A stretch of DNA of 11,296 nucleotides from an uncultured Lachnospiraceae bacterium (lineage in GTDB: Bacteria; Bacillota; Clostridia; Lachnospirales; Lachnospiraceae), in assembly GCA_910587155.1 (NCBI GenBank), contig CAJULA010000046.1, positions 1 to 11,296 on the forward strand. Direction: 5' to 3'. Below, one piece after another: positions 6,439 to 11,296 of this stretch (position 1 is its first letter; the number at the start of each line of letters is the position of its first letter). The notes beneath the pieces were generated by a model. That model made no database searches, had not been told where the DNA came from, and saw nothing but the letters and a program-made list of their open reading frames with translations. The translations under genes and the position numbers were made by a program.

Positions 6439-6896
6439 ATGCGTGTTAGCGGAATTGGAACAGCAGGCTACTCGGTGGCGGGGTACGGGGCAAGAAGAAT
6501 ACAGCAGGAAAGAACTTTACGGCGCAAGTAAACAATGTGGCAGGTACGCTAAAAGTCTATAATATTTTTACAGATGAAGAAATGATGTGGACTGGTGGAA
6601 ACGGCACAAGGCTGTCTTATTATCTCAAGTATGCGGAAGATTCAACAGAGGATGATCCGACAATCATTGCAAAGGGTGTTGATGAGAATGGGGATGAATT
6701 TGAAAAGACCACACATATCAACGAGGTAAATCCCGAGTCAGCGACTGTTGTGGAAATGCGTGCTTTGGAAGCGCATATGGGTGTAAAAAAGCCGGGAGGC
6801 TTTATGTTCCTTTCGATGGAGGCCGGGGCTATGGGATTAAATGACAGGACGGATTTCATGGATATGTTCCAGAAGCAGATCGGGGAATCGGGATAA
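6439..6896 (+). pseudogene. Small family protein paralogue 3, frameshifted
   Basis: The ATG at 6439, in the conserved start context, opens MRVSGIGTAGYSVAGYGARR and hits a stop after 31 codons. The reading continues in another frame: KKNTAGKNFTAQVNNVAGTL from ~6492 and on through VYNIFTDEEMMW to the stop at 6896. The two parts join by a one-base loss in the GGGG run at 6487-6490. The body shows an acidic beta-rich stretch, then HINEVNPESATVVEMRALEA and a C-terminal helix. From memory, related Lachnospiraceae hypotheticals carry the same EVNP-x-SA-x-x-VEM block. A downstream GTG at 6537 would give 119 aa but lacks a clear ribosome binding site. If the shift is a sequencing error, the intact protein would be about 152 aa. 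Confidence 0.65.
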
Positions 6897-7025
6897 GCCG
6901 TTAAATGGTAAAAACCTATCTGAGCAAAACATATGCGGATGTGATTTTGATTATTGATGGGGAGGTTATGTAAGGAAAAAGGGCAAGGCATCCCCGGTTT
7001 CCGGCAGATCAGTGAGAGGAGGTGA
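6897..7025 (+). other. Short gene-free spacer with a possible vestigial leader
   Basis: A 22-codon ORF (6905-6973, MVKTYLSKTYADVILIIDGEVM) has no clear homologue and is probably chance or remnant. ATTGATGGGGAGGTTATG followed at once by TAA (to 6973) resembles the translation-start context of paralogues 2 and 3, so a further family member may have been deleted here. I see no other signal. Confidence 0.3.
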
Positions 7026-7205
7026 AGGCCGGCAGTAATAATTCTTAAAGGTTTATGGCAATTAAACGGTGTCATTGTCGCACAGCCGATTGTAGAAACT
7101 GTCTTAGCGATTATCTGTATCTTGATGTACACAAAAGATTCAAGTGTCCAGAGGGATGGTCAAGATGAATGCCCTGCGCAACTTATTAGTGATATTTCTG
7201 CCTGA
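7026..7205 (+). pseudogene. C-terminal remnant of a probable MATE-family transporter
   Basis: The frame opens after a stop at 7023 without a start codon. It reads VIILKGLWQLNGVIVAQPIV and then a hydrophobic helix, ETVLAIICILMYTK. The pattern G-x-x-GV-x-x-AQPI is typical of the last two helices of MATE multidrug/Na+ antiporters (MepA-like). The remaining ~400 residues are missing. The stop at 7203 lies 6 nt from the stop of the intact, convergent MATE gene. The two sequences differ at their ends, so this is not a duplicate fragment of the neighbour. The family call depends on a short stretch. Confidence 0.5.
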
Positions 7206-7211
7206 GTGTGC

Positions 7212-8570
7212 TCAAAACAGATTGTCCCGTGTAATATTATTCAGCCACTTGCCGCTGCGGTAATGCCGGATGACCCAGGGCCATTTCACAAATTCGTCGG
7301 TACACAAGAGGAAATAGACCCACATAACGGGCAGTTTCAGTACGAAGGCGGCAAAAAATCCCAGCGGCACAGCATAGCACCACATGTCAATCGTATCGCA
7401 TACAAAACCGAAGCGGCTGTCTCCGCCTGCGCGGAAAACGCCGGCGATCAGTGTGGTATTAACCGCCGTGCCCATCACGTACCAGCTATTGATGAGCAGC
7501 ATATATTTCAGATAGTGCATGGCCTGGGCGGACAGGGAAGCGTATTTCATGACAAACGGCATGGAGGCCAGAACGACCAGGCCGCCGATGACGCCGGCGG
7601 CCACGGTCAGCTTCATCAGATCTCGCGCCGTGCTTCTGGCCTTTTCCGGTTTGTTTTCCCCGATGATATTGCCCGGCAGGATACCGCCTGCATTGGCGAT
7701 GCCAAAGCAGAGCACGGTGGCGAAATTGCGCACTACGACCACAAAGGAATTGGCGGCTACCGCATTGGTTTCCAGATGGCCGATAATGACGCTGTACATG
7801 GAAAAGGCCAGTCCCCAGCTTACGTCATTTCCCACCGCAGGCAGAGAGACGCGGAGAAAATCGGAAAAGAGGACTTTGTTTCTGACAAAGAGATATCGCA
7901 GATCCAGCCGTATCTTTTTGCTGACGGAGGATACGAGGAAACAGCCGATGAGCTGGGTCAGCCGGGAGAAGGAGGTGGCGATGGCCACACCGGCGGCTCC
8001 CATTTTCGGCGCGCCAAACAGGCCGAAAATAAAGACGGCGTTTACCAGAATGTTCAGGGAAAAGGCGAGGACATTCAGTACCGTGCTGACTACCACACGG
8101 CCCGCGCTTCTGAGGATGGCCAGGTACACTTCCGAAACGCCCCAGCATAAATATCCCACGCTCATAAACCGCAGATACGATGTGCCGATGGCGATCAGCT
8201 CCGAATCATTGGTGAAAACAAGCATCATCTGCTCCGGAATCAGCAGGGCGGCGCCGGAAAAGAGGAGAGCGGCCAGCAGGGAGAATCGCAGGGCGATGCC
8301 TTCCACCACATGGATTGCCTGCAGATCGCCTTTTCCATAATACTGGGCGCAGAGAATTGCGGCTCCGGTTCCCAGACCGTAATAGAGCATAAAAAGAACA
8401 CTGGCATACTGAGAAGCCAGAGACACGGCGGATATGGAGGACTGGCCCACATAATTGAGCATGACCACATCGGCGGAGCTGACTGCGGCGCTCAAAAGGT
8501 TCTGGATCACGATGGGCAGTACCAGGCTGAAAATATGTCTGTAGGCGGACGGGGCTTTTGCGGGTGTCAT
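7212..8570 (-). CDS. MATE family efflux transporter
   Basis: The 452-aa, twelve-helix membrane protein has the length and two-fold repeat of MATE antiporters. The first half starts IFSLVLPIVIQNLLSAAVSS with ADVVMLNYVGQSSISAVSLA, and the second half has RVSLPAVGNDVSWGLAFSMY. The family exports cationic drugs or metabolites in exchange for Na+ or H+. The substrate cannot be read here. The start is backed by AGGAAG on the minus strand (8579-8584), 8 nt before the ATG. It follows the GntR regulator by 58 nt on the same strand with no terminator between, so the two probably form an operon. It ends tail-to-tail with a MATE remnant. Confidence 0.92.
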   Translation of the reverse strand: MTPAKAPSAYRHIFSLVLPIVIQNLLSAAVSSADVVMLNYVGQSSISAVSLASQYASVLFMLYYGLGTGAAILCAQYYGKGDLQAIHVVEGIALRFSLLAALLFSGAALLIPEQMMLVFTNDSELIAIGTSYLRFMSVGYLCWGVSEVYLAILRSAGRVVVSTVLNVLAFSLNILVNAVFIFGLFGAPKMGAAGVAIATSFSRLTQLIGCFLVSSVSKKIRLDLRYLFVRNKVLFSDFLRVSLPAVGNDVSWGLAFSMYSVIIGHLETNAVAANSFVVVVRNFATVLCFGIANAGGILPGNIIGENKPEKARSTARDLMKLTVAAGVIGGLVVLASMPFVMKYASLSAQAMHYLKYMLLINSWYVMGTAVNTTLIAGVFRAGGDSRFGFVCDTIDMWCYAVPLGFFAAFVLKLPVMWVYFLLCTDEFVKWPWVIRHYRSGKWLNNITRDNLF

Positions 8571-8628
8571 CGGCAGTACTTCCTGGCGGGTGAGATTTTG
8601 TGGCAGTTCCCGGGGAATGACGGGGCGG

Positions 8629-9357
8629 CTATATCTTTCTTACCGCATTGTCATAAAAACGGAAATAGTCCGGGCGGTGCCGGGACTGCGTATATTCAAA
8701 CATAATGCCGTCACTGTTGTAGGTCTGACTGCTGACAACGGCCATACAATTATAATCCCCGGCATTCAAATTCAAATATTTCTCATCAATCTCTGTCATC
8801 TTTTCCACCGTCATAATCCGTTTGCTGTTTACAATCGTCATATGCAGGGTATTTTCCAGATATTGATAGATGGAATTTTCCGCAATTTCCGGTGTAAGGC
8901 CGTGTACCGCCTCCCTGAGGAAGTAATTGTGGTTCAGAATCAGCGGCATATTATCTAAATAATGCAGGCGCTGGATATAATAAATATCCGTCCCGGCAGG
9001 GAAGCCGGTGTACAGCGCCTGTTTTTCATTCACCGCGAATTCAGTAAATAAAAGAACTTTTGTAAGGGGCTTATGCCCGTTGCGCATGGCGGATTCCCGG
9101 AATGTTTCGATTTCCCCGATGGTGAATGATGTCTGCTGTGCGGGCTGGTAGATGTTGCGCACGCCCTTTCCCTGCATTGTCTGTACATAGCCGTCAGTGA
9201 CAAGACGGCCGACTGCCCGGCGCAGGGTGTTGCGGGAACAGTGATAGATCTGAATGAGCGCATTTTCCGAAGGCAGCAGTTCCTGATAGGCGAATGTATT
9301 GTTTTCTATTTTCTGTTTTAAGTCTCTGTAGATCGTCTCATAGATTGATTTCGGCAT
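8629..9357 (-). CDS. GntR/HutC-family transcriptional regulator, TreR-like
   Basis: The 242-aa protein has a winged helix-turn-helix at residues ~5-70. It shows the GntR signatures LPSE (28-31), CSRNTLRRAVGRL (recognition helix, from 40) and the wing QGKG (62-65). A UTRA effector domain follows at ~90-235. The C-terminal SRHRPDYFRFYD is what I know from trehalose repressors (TreR), which sense trehalose-6-phosphate. However, no trehalose gene lies nearby. The next gene on the strand is a MATE exporter, so the ligand may differ. The start fits AGAGG 10 nt upstream. A TTGACA/TACCAT promoter lies just before it, and a candidate operator stands in the shared intergenic region. It is probably a repressor. 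Confidence 0.88.
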   Translation of the reverse strand: MPKSIYETIYRDLKQKIENNTFAYQELLPSENALIQIYHCSRNTLRRAVGRLVTDGYVQTMQGKGVRNIYQPAQQTSFTIGEIETFRESAMRNGHKPLTKVLLFTEFAVNEKQALYTGFPAGTDIYYIQRLHYLDNMPLILNHNYFLREAVHGLTPEIAENSIYQYLENTLHMTIVNSKRIMTVEKMTEIDEKYLNLNAGDYNCMAVVSSQTYNSDGIMFEYTQSRHRPDYFRFYDNAVRKI

Positions 9358-9378
9358 GTTGTATTAACCTCTGCTATG

Positions 9379-9407
9379 ATGGTAAGACTTTTGCGTCAAA
9401 ATGTCAA
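9379..9407 (-). promoter_or_regulatory. Sigma-A promoter of the GntR-MATE operon
   Basis: On the minus strand, TTGACA (9402-9407) is followed after exactly 17 nt by TACCAT (9379-9384). Predicted transcription would begin near 9372, at the AGAGG ribosome binding site, giving a very short leader. Confidence 0.6.
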
Positions 9408-9449
9408 TTACCTGTTTGAACAAATTAAAATAAAATGATTTTTATGGCA

Positions 9450-9474
9450 GTGTATGGTATACTGTACCAAACAC
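9450..9474 (+). promoter_or_regulatory. 25-bp palindromic operator over an extended -10 promoter
   Basis: The left arm GTGTATGGTA (9450-9459) and right arm TACCAAACAC (9465-9474) are complementary at 9 of 10 positions around TACTG. The core TGGTA-n5-TACCA resembles operators of HutC-type GntR proteins. The palindrome contains TGGTATACT, an extended -10 box (TGn + TATACT, 9459-9464), so a bound dimer would block transcription of the downstream AAA/nuclease gene. Binding by the adjacent regulator is inferred. Confidence 0.55.
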
Positions 9475-9512
9475 GGACAATGTAGATGATATTTGCGGAG
9501 AAGAGGTGGGGT

Positions 9513-11210
9513 ATGTCTGAAAAAGCAAAGCTCCCGATGGGAATTGAGGATTTTGAGCGGATTCGGAAAGACGGATTTTATTATGTGGATAAGACAGGGA
9601 TGATCAGAGATCTGTTGGAAAACATCGCATATGTTAACCTGTTTACACGTCCGAGACGGTTTGGTAAAACCCTGAATATGAGTATGCTGCAATATTTCTT
9701 TGAAACAGGCAGTGACAGCAGGCTTTTTGACGGGCTGGAAATATCCATGGAAAGAGAACTCTGCGATGAATATATGGGGAAATTTCCGGTCGTTTCCATC
9801 AGCCTGAAAGGTGTTGGCGGCAGTACCTTTGAGGAAGCCAGAGGGCGGCTGCGCAGTGTTATAGGGAAAGAGGCGCTGCGTTTTTCTTTTCTTACGGAAA
9901 GCGGCAGCTTATCGGAAACAGAACGTAAACAGTACAAGGCTCTGATCCATGCTGACGATCAGGGAATTTTCACAATGGCAGACAGTCTGCTGGCAGATAG
10001 TCTGATGATGTTGTCACACTTTCTGCAAAAATATTATGGGCAGAAAACTATCATACTGATTGACGAATATGACGTTCCGCTTGATCAGGCGTATCAGTCC
10101 GGATATTATGACGCTATGGCGGAATTGATCAGAACCTGGTTTGGTCAGGCGCTTAAAACAAATAACAGTCTGTTTTTTGCGGTTCTTACCGGATGTCTGA
10201 GAGTTTCCAAGGAAAGTATTTTTACAGGTCTTAATAATTTTAATGTATATACGGTAAAAGATGTCCAGTACAATGAATATTTTGGATTTTCAGACAGAGA
10301 GGTCAGAAAACTGCTTGCCTACTATGGATTTTCGGGAAATTATGATGCTGTCAGGGAATGGTACGATGGCTATCGGTTTGGCGGACTGGAAATTTATTGC
10401 CCATGGGATGTGGTGAGCTATTGCCATGCATTGAAAATGAATCCGTCAGTAAAACCTCAGAACTATTGGGTTAATACGAGCAGCAATCATATTGTCAGAA
10501 GGTTTATTGACAGAGCGGACGGAACTGCCAGGGATGAGATTGAACATCTGATCAGTGGCGGATGTATGAAAAAGAAAATCCGGCAGGAGCTGACTTACAG
10601 AGATTTGGATTCCAGAGTGGATAATATATGGAGTATCCTTTTTACGACAGGTTATCTGACGCAGTGTGGAGATGACGAGAGTGGAATAACCGGACTGGTT
10701 ATCCCGAACAGAGAGATACAATGGATCTTTGAGGAACAGATACAGGAATGGTTTGAGACCGAGTCAAGAAAAGATATGCGGAGCCTGGAAAGATTCTGCA
10801 GAGCATTTGAGGAAAATGATGCCTCTGCCATAGAGAAAGGTTTTACCTCCTATCTCAGGAAGACGATCAGTATCCGGGATAATAACATCAGAAAGGAAAA
10901 AAAGGAAAACTTTTACCATGGTATTTTGCTGGGCTTGTTTGCGGGTATGAATGGATGGACAGTCAAGTCCAGCGCCGAGTCAGGCGAAGGATACAGCGAT
11001 ATCAGCGTGGAGGTGGAGGATAAGGAAATCGGTATCATCATTGAAGTGAAGTACGCCGAAAAGGCGGCATTTGATGATAGCTGCAGGAAGGCACTCAGGC
11101 AGATCAGTGACAGAAATTATGCGGAAGCATTGCTTGATAATGGCATGACAACCATCCGCAAATATGGGATTGCCTGCTACAAAAAGCGCTGCCGGGTAAT
11201 CTCCGGATGA
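9513..11210 (+). CDS. AAA-ATPase-like protein with C-terminal PD-(D/E)xK (DUF1703) nuclease domain
   Basis: The 565-aa protein has the full architecture of the AAA-ATPase_like (PF09820) plus PDDEXK_9/DUF1703 (PF08011) family. It opens LPMGIEDFERIRKDGFYYVD. The Walker A variant RPRRFGKT lies at 46-53 and Walker B LIDEYD at 182-187. The nuclease core is intact, with D496 in GYSDI and E511/K513 in IIEVKYA. The family is widely expanded in gut Firmicutes and Bacteroidetes. Its function is unproven and is sometimes thought to involve mobile DNA or defence. I choose ATG 9513, preceded by AGAGGTGG (9502-9509), over the upstream in-frame 9486, which lacks a ribosome binding site. It is divergent from the GntR gene, with the palindromic operator in between. 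Confidence 0.92.
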   Translation: MSEKAKLPMGIEDFERIRKDGFYYVDKTGMIRDLLENIAYVNLFTRPRRFGKTLNMSMLQYFFETGSDSRLFDGLEISMERELCDEYMGKFPVVSISLKGVGGSTFEEARGRLRSVIGKEALRFSFLTESGSLSETERKQYKALIHADDQGIFTMADSLLADSLMMLSHFLQKYYGQKTIILIDEYDVPLDQAYQSGYYDAMAELIRTWFGQALKTNNSLFFAVLTGCLRVSKESIFTGLNNFNVYTVKDVQYNEYFGFSDREVRKLLAYYGFSGNYDAVREWYDGYRFGGLEIYCPWDVVSYCHALKMNPSVKPQNYWVNTSSNHIVRRFIDRADGTARDEIEHLISGGCMKKKIRQELTYRDLDSRVDNIWSILFTTGYLTQCGDDESGITGLVIPNREIQWIFEEQIQEWFETESRKDMRSLERFCRAFEENDASAIEKGFTSYLRKTISIRDNNIRKEKKENFYHGILLGLFAGMNGWTVKSSAESGEGYSDISVEVEDKEIGIIIEVKYAEKAAFDDSCRKALRQISDRNYAEALLDNGMTTIRKYGIACYKKRCRVISG

Positions 11211-11296
11211 GGAGAGAAGTCGAGAACAGCCTTCAGAACCATTTTACTATGAAACACAACCTTCCGGGTAGCCAAAAAAGCGCAGACTGCCCCTGT
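11211..11296. other. Right-edge sequence without recognisable features
   Basis: These 86 nt after the AAA/nuclease stop contain no clear ORF start, hairpin with T run or repeat. The transcript end of the preceding gene probably lies outside the window. Confidence 0.4.

Noticed and set aside
7206..8150. Long + strand ORF (314 codons) opposite the MATE gene
   Set aside because: It is antisense to a clear MATE transporter, low-complexity in H, G and Q, and has no ribosome binding site. It is a shadow frame.
7519..8340. Second + strand ORF of 273 codons inside the MATE gene
   Set aside because: Antisense shadow caused by the GC-rich coding strand. It lacks a domain or a ribosome binding site.

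Overview
The window looks like accessory chromosome from a gut-type Clostridia, most likely Lachnospiraceae. This rests on the protein families present (GHKL/LytTR two-component remnants, an AraC-EamA-DUF2000 operon, a TreR-like GntR regulator, an AAA-ATPase-like/DUF1703 protein), on strong AGGAGG-type ribosome binding sites, and on uneven base composition. The left edge is AT-rich and the operon after it is GC-richer. No lineage marker is present, so this is inference.

Layout. (1) 1-645: the C-terminal piece of a PD-(D/E)xK nuclease-bearing protein, probably frameshifted near its left end. A cluster of ~20-bp direct and inverted repeats runs over its stop codon, followed by a rho-independent terminator. 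(2) 838-3545: an intact, tightly packed four-gene operon on the + strand: AraC-type regulator, EamA/DMT transporter, an unrecognised 177-aa protein and a DUF2000 protein, closed by a strong hairpin. (3) 3730-5147: a decayed two-component system. The LytTR response regulator has lost the middle of the protein and probably its start codon, and it runs into a GHKL histidine kinase with frame breaks and no ATPase core. (4) 5200-6896: three consecutive small genes that share an N-terminal G-(I/V)-G motif. Two of them are preceded by the same ~45-nt intergenic element and the same translation-start region. The third is frameshifted. (5) 7026-7205: the C-terminal end of what was probably a MATE transporter, meeting tail-to-tail an intact MATE gene. 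(6) 7212-9357, - strand: a GntR/HutC (TreR-like) regulator followed by the MATE transporter. (7) 9513-11210, + strand: a full-length AAA-ATPase-like protein with a C-terminal PD-(D/E)xK nuclease domain, divergent from the regulator. A 25-bp palindrome covers its extended -10 promoter.

How the genes may work together. Two units look functional. One is the AraC operon, probably an effector-induced small-molecule exporter with two accessory proteins. The other is the GntR-MATE pair, whose regulator may also control the divergent AAA/nuclease gene. The stretch between them (about 3.7-7.2 kb) is a decay zone of truncated and frameshifted genes around a small paralogous family. No tRNA, rRNA, intact transposase, integrase or CRISPR array was seen.
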